Shown here piece after piece: positions 25,001 through 37,562 of a DNA stretch of 64,000 nucleotides. The stretch lies in contig JAPTYO010000023.1 in NCBI GenBank assembly GCA_036873135.1, forward strand, positions 4,289,834 through 4,353,833, written 5' to 3'. Under the pieces are notes generated by a model, which was not told the origin of the DNA, did no database searches, and saw only the letters and a list, made by a program, of their open reading frames with translations. Position numbers and translations under genes: made by a program. The stretch's first letter is position 1. Every line of letters begins with the position of its first letter. Source of the stretch: Clarkia xantiana subsp. parviflora (Eukaryota > Streptophyta > Magnoliopsida > Myrtales > Onagraceae).

Positions 25001-28000
25001 ACCACAAAATTTTGGAAAAATAGAGATGATGAGAAAGCCCTCTAAACCAAGCAGACAAAACAAACGGAACGTATGAAATCCACAGTATACCCACAAAGAA
25101 CACTCCTTAATGCATATAACTACAGTAAATTGATATCGTGCTGTGCTTTTTGCTTCATATAATGTACTTTGACAGTGAAAAAGAAAATTAGCAGACATTT
25201 CCACAAGGTATAAAGTATAAACACAATGGAATCACTATGTATTAAAGAAACTAACATAAAAGGACTATGGGTTGACCTCTATCATCAGTATTGCACTATC
25301 GGTGCCGGCTATCAGCAGATCCAAGTCTGAGCCTTCCATCTCCTTTGTTGTCGGATTCACGATAAACTTACCATCAATTAGACCAATTCGAACTGCTGAA
25401 ATAACATTTGAATTTGGCACTTCTGAAAGAGCTCTGCAGTGTTAAATAACTCTATACAAGTTAATAAGTCTAAACTTGAAGGTCACTGTGAACATACCGA
25501 CGTATGATATGGACATTCACACTTACACTGCTATGCCAGCTGCTGTGACTGCCAAACTGTCTGGTGAGTGTAGACCATCATAACTTAAAACCTGGCATCA
25601 TCATGTTAAAGAAAAGATTGATAGAAAGCAAACGAGGTGCATAGAACTAAAGCAATCATATGGATATAAATAAACAGTAAGCTCAGAAAAATTCATTAAA
25701 ATATATTATGCACAAAACAAAATTTGCGCTTTATTACCCCCATAATGAGGTAAGGCATAAATTAGGCGGCTTCTTACACAAGATTCCTCATTTTTTTTAT
25801 AAAAAAATGTTAGTATTTCAATTATATTTCCATACATCAGCTAACGTAGAATCGCAATTTCTTATCTTAAATAATGCTTTTCACTTTTACCGTGCTTTGG
25901 TATAAATTTCAAGGCAACAGTTTGGCTAACCTCCGGAAAGAACCTTCCCCTACTAGAAACAATAACATGGTAATCTCAAGAGTCATGCTTCCCACATGAC
26001 TCTTGAGGATTCTAATTGAAATCTGTCTGCGAGACTATGGCAATTGCAGATTTTAAAAGAGAAATTGCAGCAAAAATAGACGCGGTGACGCGCTATTTCA
26101 CCTCCTTAAGCTTGTGGACCAATGCATGCACCTCATGTGCCTTTAAGAAAACTAAATAAAAGAGCCAGCAGGTACCGAGGATTTGAAAGGAGGTTATACA
26201 GGTAGCATCTGTCGTTACTGCTATAATCTAGACACTCTAAGATGGGTAAGCAACAACACTGTTATATGCGTAATACTGCACCAGTATGAACCCTCAGTAA
26301 TACTGACAAGCAAAATACCCCCATAGCATCGAACTTACACAGACTCCATACTCCACTTCAACCCTGGGCACTCATTACATAAACCCTCACCATGTTCCTC
26401 ATAAGGGACGCGTATTATAATCTCCAAAAAGTTGTTACAAAAACAAAAGGAAGCTCTCCTTTTTCCTGTTCATTACCATAATTTTGCACGCACTAAGCCA
26501 CATCCTACATATCTGGTGCATTGAATTATGATGACTGACAAAGCTGACTTAAATGCTGAAAATTAGCACAAGAACTAACACTTTATTCCTTAGAAGTAGA
26601 CAAAGCATGTATAATCATAAATACCGTTAAGCAAGAGGATGGTATGTGCATTGAACTCAAGATGCTTGGCACGAGACATACATCAATAGATAAGAAATGA
26701 AATGGTGTGAGATGTAACATACCCAAGATAGGATTTGAGTTTCATGGTAAAAGCCCTTGACCATGGTTGGACGTATAGGCCTATCGATCAATCTACAAAT
26801 AAGAACCTACATGTAAAAGGGAATTCATGAAATAAACAATATGACCCAGGTCAAAGAAACAGAATTGACTATAGAGCTTACAATTGCATATGCTTACAGT
26901 TACTACTGAACCTAATGAAAGGTCTGATCATTGCAAGAAAGATAAGTACCCGATCGGGATCAAAATGATTATAGATTATCTTAGAACTATAAAGAAACAG
27001 AAGAAATAGAATAGACTATACACATATATAGTCACTTTAGTATGACTTGCACACTCTTCCTATTCCGTTCGAAGTGCCGTCCAGACTTACCCCAACTAAG
27101 AAACTGCTCAAATAAGCTATTAAGTCCTCTTTTATTTCAGTTGAAGTTAAGCCGAGGAGAAAAATTGAGACCCCAAAGACAGGTAACTGTGGGTCAGAAA
27201 CAAGAAGTTGGATACGCATACCTCATGATCTTTAGTCTTCCCCTCTCGCTTGAAAAATCCTCCACTGAATGTTGCAAATTAGTTAATAATGCTGGTAACA
27301 AGTTGACCAATTCGTTATTTTTCTGAATAAATTGGAGGTTCGCATTACAAACCTAGTACGGCCAGCTGCTGAAAAGCGTTCTTGATAATGTACAAAGAGA
27401 GGGAAAAAGTCGGATGGCTCACTCGGGACATCAGCCAAACATACTGTTGTGTAAACAACCTATAAAAAATTTATTAATGTCAAAGACAGAATGATCTATT
27501 GGCTTTGGAGGTATTGCCAAAAGATTTTGATCTGCTTAGTGATTTATTCAATTCGAACAGGCACAGAAGGGTGATTATTTTCTTTTAAGTGAAAAGGAAA
27601 ATATATCATTGATAATGGACCAAGAGGATGACAACCGGTAAAGATAAATAAAGGGCAGCAGAGCTACATTGTCACCATTAACCTAATCCGCTTTTTGCAG
27701 CAGCCAAGGCAAATAATCAAAAGCAATTAACACAGACAGTGGACAATTACCATTTGATGGATACGTGAAATACTTTATTCAGAACTTACCGTTTCCCCAT
27801 CTGTTACAGTAACAGCTCCACTAGTTTGCCTTCCCATATGACCAGTCTCAACTAAAATCTGCAGGAAGAGCAGCATAAGGAAAAGTTAAAAATGACAACG
27901 TCAAAGATACTTTATAGCAGAAGTTTGAGCATAATTATTTTATTTTAGATGGGAAATATGAACTTGAACATGGGATCCAGAAAATAAGAGACTGAATAAT

Positions 28001-28891
28001 ATGCAAACTTTCTTTTTCAAGACCCAAAGGTAGCAAATTTCTTTGCAGCGAAACAACTGAAGAGGTTCTAGAGAACTGAAAGAATATCTACTAACTATTG
28101 CTAGCACAATTAAAGAGCAGTATTAAGTGCGTAAACTCGAAATTCTACAGCAAGTTAGGATCAAAGTCTAAAACCATTGAAATTTGCCAAAAAATGATCA
28201 ACTGTAACAAGAATTTATACCGCCCTTTTACGAGTAAAAAAAAAGCAAGCTGGAATGCTAAAGGCACTAGGAAGTGCATCATTATAAGATTATACATGAA
28301 AACAATAGTGTACATGATGAAATTGAAGGTATCCTGACCAAACTTCTCTTCTACTCAGCTAAATTCAATCTATAAATTAACGGTTTAGCACCTGCAGAAT
28401 AGATAGGTTCTCCACTGGCTACTTACTTACTTCATTCATTCATTCATTTCATGTTCTATGCAAAAGTTGCATCATTTCTCACGCAACACGGTCTGAACTT
28501 ACCTTCTACTGAGTACGAAAACATATTAAAAAAAATGCTCAACCAAGCGTAAAACAACTGGAACTCATCGGACCAAAATAGAACAGCAGGTAATTAAGCT
28601 TACATGTCTGTCGCCGACTGGAATTTTGACGGAGAACGGCTGGGTAAAAGCGGAAGGACCATCGGCTAGACCTGACTCCGTTGATTCATTTTCCGCCACG
28701 GCGCGAACGCGGGAATTCTTGGAGCATTTCCGGTTCGTAGAGAGGAGAAGCGATAAGGAATGGTACTTGGACTTTTTCGGAAGAACGGAGCGAGGAGAGC
28801 AATTACGGAGCGGCGAAGCCTTGACGCCATTACTGGAGGAGAGAAATGGAGAGTGGCAAGAGTAGATTCTGGAGCTAGAGTTGGCAAGCAT
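19076..28891 (-). CDS. PNP1: Chloroplast polynucleotide phosphorylase
   Basis: Phosphorolytic 3'-5' exoribonuclease/polyadenylase of plastid RNA metabolism; 929 codons. Exons: 28604-28891, 27790-27858, 27353-27459, 27222-27264, 26723-26806, 25527-25591, 25277-25433, 24846-24902, 23996-24109, 23616-23876, 23215-23289, 22815-22928, 22546-22638, 22173-22351, 21851-22034, 21706-21753, 21460-21532, 21186-21259, 20989-21096, 20808-20902, 20613-20676, 20200-20253, 20079-20120, 19076-19417. Residues 1-65 are Ser/Arg-rich without acids, a transit peptide. RNase PH core 1 is about 86-300, the helical linker about 315-400 with an acidic loop, and RNase PH core 2 about 430-665. Core 2 has the phosphate-binding RREIGHG (528-534) and the metal ligands D622 and D628 plus K630 in [10 protein letters not shown]. 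The KH GSGG loop is at 706-709, S1 at about 755-825, then a Ser/Lys-rich tail. The start at MLANSS was chosen by family resemblance; the frame is open further upstream. The last intron holds a MITE. Confidence 0.95.
19708..19977. mobile_element. Mutator-like MITE in last PNP1 intron
   Basis: A 270-bp element begins GGGTTAAGAACCTATAAACT and ends with the inverted GTTTATAGGTTCTTAACC. It is flanked by the 9-bp direct repeat TTTTTACTA (19699-19707 and 19978-19986). The 9-bp duplication with long terminal inverted repeats is typical of Mutator-like elements. Inner segments (ttcaactttgttgaaat and atttcaacaaagttgaa) are also inverted, so the whole unit can fold. It has no coding capacity and lies in the 19418-20078 intron, clear of both splice sites. 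A larger element with the same ends lies at 61590-62402. Confidence 0.9.
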
Positions 28892-29185
28892 TGTTGGTGG
28901 AGCTGAGAGTGGCTGATGAAGAAGACGAAGAAGGAGAAGAGAACGCAGCGGAACTTTATCCGTTTCTCTTATTAAAAGCGGCAACGTCACTGACAACCTT
29001 CCTAATTCCACCTCAGTCCTCCAATATTTTAGTTTAGGGTTAATTAAATTAATTATCAAATTCCTAGTACAACTTTACATGAATGAATAATTTGTGAATT
29101 TGTGTTAATTCATAAACTTAAAAGGGCAAATTGGTGAATTCAGTTGTAACCTATTCATCCTCCTTCTCCAGATGCATTTTCACTA
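28892..29185. other. PNP1 5' region and left remnant of the 170-bp array
   Basis: 28892 to about 29040 should include the PNP1 5' UTR. From about 29095 (ttcataaacttaaaagggcaaattggtgaattcagttgtaacc) the sequence matches the tandem array that resumes at 36106. This is therefore the left part of an array copy that was split by the LINE. Bases 29173-29185 (TGCATTTTCACTA) are the LINE target-site duplication. Confidence 0.75.
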
Positions 29186-29199
29186 TTTTTTTTTTTTTG

Positions 29200-32100
29200 G
29201 CAACATGCAATTTTATAGAGAAAAAACAAAAAAAAAAACAAACACCCAGAGTTTTAGGATAGGAGGCACGGGGAATATCCGAGCCTAGCCAAGTCCCAGA
29301 TAAGCCAAAAGTCGCCGCACGTTTGCCCACTAAATGGGCCGCGTGCACAAAAAGGCGATGTTTAAAGAGAACCGACACAGGTTTAGTAGAAAGTAAATAT
29401 CGAATATCCGAAAAAACACCGAAGAGTAAAGAAAAAGAGGAAACAGAATGGCGAATGTCAGAAACTAAAATTTTGGAGTCAGACCAAAGTTGCAGGGGTT
29501 CCCATTCCGGCTGATGTAGGCATAGTCCAGCCCTAAGTGCAAGTGCTTCTACAAGTAGTGGTTGTGATCCTGGTTGTGAAGTAACTGAGATACCGCCGAT
29601 GATACCTTCGGGTGTTAAGTAGATAGCCGTTCCGAACAAGGAGTCAGCCTCCTCACAAAGGGGGTCGCAGTGACCAGGCCCGGGCGACTGTTTACCAAAA
29701 ACACAGTCTGTTTCCGCGTTGACGCCACCATCAGATATGATGTAGGGTGGCGTATTGTCGAAACACCTAGTGGCCTCCTGAGGACGCCGGCGGTCCTGAT
29801 CTCGCCGGATGGTCTGGAGGGGGTGGAGCATCCTGTAACATGGTTAGAAGCAGCAGACGTGTCACGAGCCAAAAAAGTAAACCGTAAAATTACAGACTCG
29901 ATAGACGAGATGACATTATTAAAGATATAATTATTCCGTTCTAGCCATATTGACCATAAAATGATACACTTAATTACAAGGTCTTCTAGGAAGGAACACC
30001 TATGGCTAGACAGATTATTTAACCATAACCATTGTTGAACAGTGGTAATCGGGAGACGGTTTGTTCTCACAGAGAAAGGACTAGCAAACCAAACCCGTCG
30101 TGCGAAGGGGCAAAACCACATGAGATGATCCCAGTTCTCGAAAGCTTGTTTGCAGAAACAACAGAAAGGGTTGGCGTCTTTGATCCGAATGACTAAAGCA
30201 GTACCAAGGGGAAGGCCGTTGATGCATCCCTTCCAGACGAACATCGAATTTTTGGTGGAACACTGAGGTTCCAGAGGGTAATCCAAAAATTTGAACTAGC
30301 AGTCCTAGGGGATGCCGAAGAGGCAATTATTGGGAGGTTTCGAGAAGTCGAAACGATGAAATGATAGCCAGTCTTCACAGAGTAACAACCAGAATCTGTG
30401 TGATTCCAAAGCAAGGAATCCGAGGTTGGAAACAAGGGTAGTGGTTTGTCTTTGATGGTAGAGACCGCAGTCGGGACAAGGATAGTTTGAAGGGCATTAA
30501 TGTTCCAAGATCTAGAGGGATTATCAAGCATTTGCTGGACCGATAGTGGGGTGCAGGTGGAACCCGGAAGAGCCCACTGTTGGAGACAGCCCATATTAGG
30601 GACTCAGGGATCTGTCCAAAAATTAACCGAAGCTCCAGTGCCAATCCTCCAGCGGCTACCCGACACCAGGTAGGGTCTCATCCGTAATAATGTGCATCTG
30701 GTTATGGAATTAGAGGAAGATGGGCATGTTGTTGAGAAAGGTTCACAGGATAAATATTTAATCCTCATGGATGAGGCCCAGAGTGAGTCGTTGGACAGGA
30801 GGATCCGCCACAGTTGTTTCAAGAGGAGAGCATGATTAAAGGCTCGTAGGTCCCGCAGACCCAATCCACCCTGAGCTTTCGAAGTAGTCAGTTTCTGCCA
30901 TGAAATCCAGTGAATACCAGATGTATGCAGAGATGTTTTCCAGAAAAAAGCCCGAATGATTTGTTCAATTCGATCAATGGAGGTAAGGGGGATTTGGAGG
31001 CAGGACATGGTGTAGGTAGGGATAGCAGATAATGTGTGTTGAATAAGCACAGCTTTTCCAGCCGGTGATAGAAAGGATCCCATCCATCCTTGGAGTCTCG
31101 AGGCAATTCGATCCACCAATTTGGTGCCAATGTTCTTTTTTTGGGATGACTAGTCGATAGGTAAGCCCAAGTAAAGGTCATCATCTTTCATTATCTGGAC
31201 GCCCAACATCGTTTTGAATTTATGTTGGTCAGACTCCAAAACATTTTTACTGAACCGGATGCTTGATTCGGAATAATTAATGAGTTGGCCAGATTCTAAA
31301 GCGTAGGTTTGAAGGATATTTTGCAGTTTGACAATGCTAGCGTATGTTGCCTCACAAAAGATGAAGCTGTCATCTGCAAAGAATAAGTGATTAACCGGAG
31401 GACAATTAGCACTTGGAAGGATTCCATGCAGCGTTCCTGCTGCTTGGGCCAGAGATAGTTGGACGGATAATGTCTCTGCACATAGGATAAAGAGGAAAGG
31501 GGATAAGGGGTCCCCTTGGCGTAATCCCCGAGAAGGTTGGATATACGGAGTTGGCTTTCCATTGATGAGAAAAGCCAAGGATGTAGTAGAAACGCATTCA
31601 TTAATCCATTTCTGGAAATGTTCGGGGAAATTGAGACTTTGCATGATGCGAGCTAAAAAGGGTCAATCAATCCTATCGTAAGTTTTACTCATGTCCAGTT
31701 TAAGCGCAAGGAGACCAACCCGTCCGACTCGTCGTTTCTTCATGACATGAAGCAGTTCTTGGGCTAAGAGGCAATTGTCAGATATGAGTCGTCTGGGGAC
31801 GAAGGCACTCTGTAAAGGAGAGATGATAGTTTGGAGAGTAATACGAAGGCGATTGGTGAGGATCTTGGATATGATTTTGTAGGTGGTGTTGCACAAGCTG
31901 ATGGGTCTCCAATCTGCTAGAGATAGCGGAGAAGGGACTTTAGGAATTAGGGCAACATGAGTTTTATTGAATTCCCGGAGAAGGTGGCCCGTGTGGAAGA
32001 AAGAGAAGATAGCTGACAGCGTGTCAGGAGAGATAATGTCCCAAGCCGCCCCGAAGAAACGTTTTGAAAAACCATCTGGTCCTGGAGCCTTATCCTGTCT

Positions 32101-33404
32101 CATTTCAGCAAAGGCAGCAGTGATTTCCATTTATGTAATAGGTGCACCTAGGGTTGTCAATTGATCAGGAGTTGGGCGTCGTAGCAGCGAAGCTGGCATT
32201 GAGTACTGTATTGGAGGAGGGGAAGCAGTAAATATTTGACTGAAGTGGTCCAGGACATGAGCTTCAATTGTCTCTGGGCTAGATAGCCACTCTCCAGCAG
32301 AATTTCGCAGCCAAGAAATGCGATTCCTGGCTCTTCGGATAATGACGGAGGCATGGAAAAATTTTGTATTCCGGTCCCCAACTGAGAGCCATATTTGTCT
32401 TGATTTTTGGCGCCAGTGAATCTCTTGACAGTGATAAAGACGTTCAAGGTCTTGTTGGATGGTTTTGGATAGTTCAGACGGAGGGTTGGACTGTTGGGCC
32501 ACTTCAAGTTGCCCTAAGAGACGGTGGATGTCATTTTTGAAATTACCGAAATGATCTAAGGAGCATCTTTTTAGGGCAAAACGAAGCCTTTTTAATTTCA
32601 TTGCCATCCGAAATTGGGGAGAACCAGGAAGAGGTTTTAGCCAAGAGTTACGAACAGCAGGGAGAAAGGACTCATTTGATAACCACATTTCTTCGAACCG
32701 GAATTGAGAGTTCCCCTGAGTAGAGGGAGGAGAGGTTCGGGGTAGAATAGGACAATGATCAGATCCGAGCATATGAAGATGAGACGCCAGTCGAATGTGC
32801 AAAGCCCCCGGTCTAGGCGTTCACGAATGAGAGCTGATCCATGGCGTTTATTGGACCAGGTGAAAGGTTGTCCATTAAACCCAAGATCCAAGAGGTCCAA
32901 ACTAGCAGACCAAGAATGGGATTGGAGAAGGCGATTTTTAGAAACCTCGTTGTCGCCGTGTTTCTCGTTGATATGCCAAATATCATTGAAGTCTCCCATA
33001 AGGAGCCATAATGGGGAAGGTTGTACAGTGAGAGTTTGGAGCCGCACCCAGAAAGCAGGTCGATCAGTATATCGGAAAAGAGCATAAAGGAATGTTGCAA
33101 GCCACAAGAGTGAAAGGGGGCATGTTTGCACAAAACAATGAACAAAGTTATCCGATTTGGAGAGGATTTGAAAGGAGAAAAAATCCTTCCAAGCAAGGAG
33201 CAAGCCACCCTTAGCAGCAAGGGGTGGCTGAACACAAAACTGAGTAAAACCCAGTCTTCGAATTGCCTTAATAGTCGACGAAGGATCAGATTTGAGTTCC
33301 GAGAGAAAGATAACATTGGGGTTTGTAGCACCTAGCAAAAAGATGAGGTGTTGCATTGTCAGGGACCTCCCGATTCCCTGACAATTCCAGACTAGGGCAT
33401 TCAT
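29200..33404 (-). pseudogene. LINE ORF2, endonuclease-reverse transcriptase-RNase H (broken)
   Basis: The polyprotein starts MNALVWNCQGIGRSLTMQHL (33404). Endonuclease hallmarks are LVWNCQG, FLSELKS, LLMGDFN and the SDHCPIL motif, which is in the next frame near 32755. The reverse transcriptase (about 32130-31150) shows APGPDGFSKRFF, ALIPKV, ADWRPISLCN, SAFVPRRLISDN, RGLRQGDPLSPFLFILC and the catalytic FFADDSFIF. A zinc-finger connection domain follows (about 30600-30080). A C-terminal RNase H-like domain is at about 29670-29240, with ALALRAGL and LWSDSKILV. Breaks include a frameshift after the endonuclease, a TAA near 32130, a stop between the two RT halves near 31660, and shifts in the connection region. 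Confidence 0.9.
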
Positions 33405-33946
33405 TGGGTAGGCGGAATATGTCGAGAAGACATATCCGCTATGAGGTCACCACCTTTTTGTATGGAATCATCGGAAAGCATACTACTAAAGGTAACCCTA
33501 GTACTATTCAGTTGCATATCCAGTGTAGACCCAACAGTGAATCGAAAATACCCATAGTAGTAAAGAGCATGCCAGACTGTAAATAATTGTTGTACCTGCT
33601 GTAGGGAGGCTGAGACGTCCATGCCTGAAGGAGTGAAATGGCGACCTCGCCTTGGTCGTGTGCTGGTACGTCGAGTGATCTCCACCAGTTGTGTGGTTGG
33701 GAATATCTCCTGGAATGTCTCCGGTGTCATCATTTGGTCCACTGACTCCCTTATGATAATGGACGTTCTCCTCCTCTTTCTCTCCCGTGTCTCTGGGATA
33801 TCCTCCATTGGAGCTTTGCCATGGCGGTGCGATATAGGAGGGTCCTTGAGTGGCGCAGCTGAGGAGCCTGGTTGATTGCTTGGGGTCGAGGCAACGTGGG
33901 TCTGGTTATGAAAGTGCTCCATAAGGACAAGTTGGTCAACAAGCTC

Positions 33947-35816
33947 CTAGTCCTCCAATACATGATCATTTTGCGGCCCTGCCTCTAACCCAAGGGCAAC
34001 AGAAATGGCAGTAAGGTCATCTAAATCCAGCGATGGCTGCGGCGGGGCAGGTAGGCTCAAAGGGGGCTCAGAGACAGCCTTAGTGGAGTCTATACATATA
34101 GGAACGGCAGCTTCCACCGGCAGTGATAAAGGCACAGTATTTCCAGAGAATGATGATAGGACTTCAATATTTGTCGTCGGTGGGAGAGAGGGATCTGAGG
34201 GCTGAGTACGGAAGGATGGAGTGGAATCCTCCTGGTTGGTGGTAGAGCTCCGGTAATGGTGGTAATGGGAGTAGTAGGCATGGGGGTGAAGAAGGAAGGG
34301 CATTCCCCAACCAGGGAAGTAGGATGGCACCGGAAGAGGGACTATTGCAGAAGACGGATTGGATACGCCCATGCTTGAAAAAGGGCTTAGGATCTGATCA
34401 TTATATGGGTGGGTCATCGGCTGATACGAGTGGGCATACATCCCGACAAATTGGGCCGGGCGGGATGATGGGCCTGCTGATGGGTCAAAGCTCAGAGGTA
34501 GTTGATGGAAGCCCGGAGGTGTGATCCTTGACGGCCCCTCCAGGGGCCCATTGGGCAAAGGAGGAGCCCAAGCCCGTGGCTGAGCCAGCAGAGGAGAAGT
34601 TGGTGAATCTGGGCCCAATGAGGTTTGTTCAGAGGAGGTCGGGCCCTAACCAAAGATTCCGCGGCCCATTCCGGAGGGAAAGGGGAGGCCCGTGAGCGCT
34701 GGTTCAGTGAATTCACGCCTAGGGTTTTCCGGAGCTGGTGGTGGACGGATGACGGGTGGGAGTGGAGGGTCCGGTTGTGGCGGAGGATGTCGATCAGCTC
34801 TAGTGGGTGTGTTGAAGGCTGGGTCGTTAAAGAACGACATCCATCTCTGTAAAATGCCACTCCCTCGATTGACAAAGGAGGACATATCTCGATCATTTTG
34901 ATGAACTGGAGCAATTCGAGGGTGCTGGATGGCCGTAGAGAGACGTCGGTTGATAGCTTCCAAAACGCGATCGTTGGTTTGGCGACACTCAGAGAAATTG
35001 TGGTCGTAGCTGCCACAACGCCTACACGGGAGTCCGATCCGATAACTAATAAGCACTTATGGTGATTGGGTGGTATGAAGGAGACGGAAGGAGGGTTAAC
35101 TTGCACCAAATCCAAATCCAAATCCAAGTACACTTGCACCCGTGCATACGCGTTCCTAACAGCGTCTTCTTCATGAAAATCAACTCGAATGATGGGACCC
35201 ACTCGTTCAGCAACTGCGGTAATGTTCTCCAAATTCATCAAGTGGGGTGGGATGCCCCTGAGCTCGATCCAGACAGGGACACGAGTGAAGTCAAAAGTAA
35301 CTTCATGGGTGATAGGATCGGCACGAGTGAGAACACAGATAAGCCCATCAAATTGGAAGGGTCCATTTTGGAGGATCTCAAGAGCCTGGAGCTCATCTGG
35401 GAATTGGAAACCCAGATACCATCTTTTCGTCGCGTACCTCGAACTAGTGCCGGAATCCGCCAGTGAATCGTGGCAAGGCGATTAACAAGTTCCACCCTCT
35501 CTCTGCGAAATCTAAAGAAACGTCCAAAGAGAATACGACCCCAAGGGATCATGATTTTAGGGTTTGTGGGTGGTGAGGCAGGAGCAACTGGGATACTAAT
35601 CCGATGAAGGAGACGCAATGGGCGAAGGAAATGGTGTGGTTGGAAGAGAAGGGGGTAATTATCCGTGGGGTTTGGCGTGTGATTAGAGTAGTGGTCAGAA
35701 GATGAAATGGATGGAGAAAGGATATGATCAGACATGCAGGCCATAGGAAGGCACCACGTCCAGAACAGGTGTGAGGGGTTTCTCAGTTCACGAAGTGGCG
35801 GCTCCGGGAAGATCAA
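33947..35816 (-). pseudogene. LINE ORF1, DUF4283/zinc-knuckle protein (broken)
   Basis: RNA-binding protein of plant L1-like elements. The N-terminal part (from about 35816) has RFFRFRRERVELVNRLATIHW. A further block reads LENITAVAERVGPIIRVDF then DAVRNAYARVQVYLDLDL, the usual DUF4283-associated region. The CCHC knuckle CRRCGSYDHNFSEC is at about 35000-35040. A Pro/Ser-rich tail follows towards 33950. The pieces lie in different frames, so at least two frameshifts separate them. The real 5' limit is uncertain because the leader holds a 25-base poly-C run (plus-strand poly-G at 35856-35880). Confidence 0.75.
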
Positions 35817-35855
35817 ACGCCAGAGGGTAATTGATTACCAGGATCTGTCACAGTG

Positions 35856-35880
35856 TGGGGGGGGGGGGGGGGGGGGGGGA
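35856..35880. repeat. Poly-G tract of about 25 bases
   Basis: Uninterrupted G run on the plus strand in the 5' leader of the LINE (poly-C in element orientation). Its length is unreliable in sequencing. Confidence 0.9.
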
Positions 35881-36729
35881 AGCGTGGATGGAAAGGCGGC
35901 GGGGTGTAATAAATGAGGTGTATCGGGACTCAATGAAGGATTTGATGGAGATGGGAGATGAGATCAGCGAGAAATGTTGGTGGGCTGGGTGAAATGAAAG
36001 TTCGTGAGGAGGGAGAGGAAACCCTAAGATGACATCAGCACACCGGAGAAGAGGACGAAAAGCTGAATAGCTTCCGTTTGGCACTTTTTCTGCGGAATAG
36101 TATACTGCATTTTCACTACTAACATTGTAGACAATATATATTTTTTTTAAATCTATTATTTATATTTGTAAATACCATACAACATTGAATTACTCCAATT
36201 TAGTGCTAAAATCCATAAGCTGGTCAAATTGGTGGATTAACTTGTAACCGAATCCTCCTTCTACCGCCGTATTTCCACTACTAACCTTATAGCCATTAAC
36301 TTTTTTATATATACATAAAAAATATATTATTAATTTTTTTTTGTTTAATTCAATTGTAACCGTTTCCTCCTCCTTCTGCTGCCGCATGCATGTCCATAAC
36401 TACCTTGTAGCCATCAACTTCTTTATAAAAATAATATATTAATTAAATTTTTTTTTTTTTAAAAAATCACATTAAACATTTAATTACTCCAATTTAATGC
36501 TGAAATTTAGGGTTAGGCATAAAAATCGGTTCGGGCGAACCGAACCAGAACCAAATCAGTACGAAACGGTTCTGATTGAATCGGTTCTTAAATGGTTCGG
36601 TTTTGATAAGGAATATATGGAGCGGTTTTCGACTGGTTCAAAATAGGTTCCGAACCACTTTTGTTACCTAAAACCTAAATTGTTAGATAGTAATACACTC
36701 TTGTATCTTTTTTTTTGGTAGAATAAAGT

Positions 36730-37213
36730 GCTATAAACAAGCCGAGTATCCGGCATGCTCGACTCGACTCAGTTTACTCGAGCTCGAACTCGACCGAGCC
36801 TTAATTTTTCAAGCTCGAGCTCGACTCGGTGCCATACTTGACATGTTCGAGTTCGGCTCGACTCGACTCAGCTCGATAAGGTTAAAAAATTCAATTAAAT
36901 TATAAATGGTGCACCTTAGCTCGAGGTCGAACTCGACTCGATTAGGCTTTTGGCTCGAGCTCGAACTCTTCCTTGACTCAGTATATACATATATAATATT
37001 ATTACGTAAAGCTTGAAAAACTCAAACTCGAACTCGACTCGAATGGGCAAAACAAAAAAACTTAATTAGGCTCGCGAGCCTCTCGAGTCGAGTAAAAGTG
37101 AACTCGAACTCGAATCGATATCAAAAAAAGCTCGACTCGACTCGAGTGAGTCGAATTTGAATATTGACCAAGCCGATCTCAAGAAGCTCACGAGTAGCTT
37201 GACTCGTTTACAC
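36730..37213. mobile_element. CTCGA-rich MITE-like block
   Basis: About 480 bp saturated with CTCGACTCGA and CTCGAACTCGA words. The outer ends are roughly inverted (GCTATAAACAAGCCGAG on the left, complement of GGTGTAAACGAGTCAAGC on the right). The composition differs sharply from the AT-rich flanks. No target duplication was identified, so element status is inferred from the ends and composition. Confidence 0.55.
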
Positions 37214-37562
37214 CATAGGGTAGATCCTTCACTATTTGAGTTTGGTTCATATTGATATAGATGGTCGTAGCAGGTTTGTTTACTTATATATAGTTATTAT
37301 ATATTATGTTAGCCCAGATAAGTTCTACAATTAATTGAGATCAGTTTTGAACTCGAAACTTAACTCATAAATAGTTCTATATTTAAACTGAGATGATAGA
37401 TTAACTCGCTTAATATACAAATTTTCAACCAGAGATTTGCTGCACTTTTGAAGTTTGAGCTACGCCTCTTGACGTCGTTTAAAGTCTCGAGATTTATATT
37501 TTAAATATTTGACTTTTTTATAATTTTAGATTGTTTCTAATTTAGACTTTGGTACTCTCAGC

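Larger units (their letters stand above)
29186..36105 (-). mobile_element. L1-type LINE retrotransposon, nearly full length
   Basis: A 6920-bp insertion is bounded by a perfect 13-bp target-site duplication TGCATTTTCACTA (29173-29185 and 36106-36118). The 3' end (left side on this strand) has an A-rich tail, seen here as a T run at 29186-29199. The order on the minus strand is 5' leader with a long C run, ORF1 with zinc knuckle, then ORF2 with AP endonuclease, reverse transcriptase and RNase H. Several stops and frameshifts break both frames, so this copy is probably dead, but the exact duplication argues for moderate age. It landed within a copy of a 170-bp tandem array. Confidence 0.95.

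Noticed and set aside
28626..28865. Plus-strand open frame opposite PNP1 exon 1
   Set aside because: It is the antisense shadow of a well-supported transit-peptide exon and has no family resemblance.
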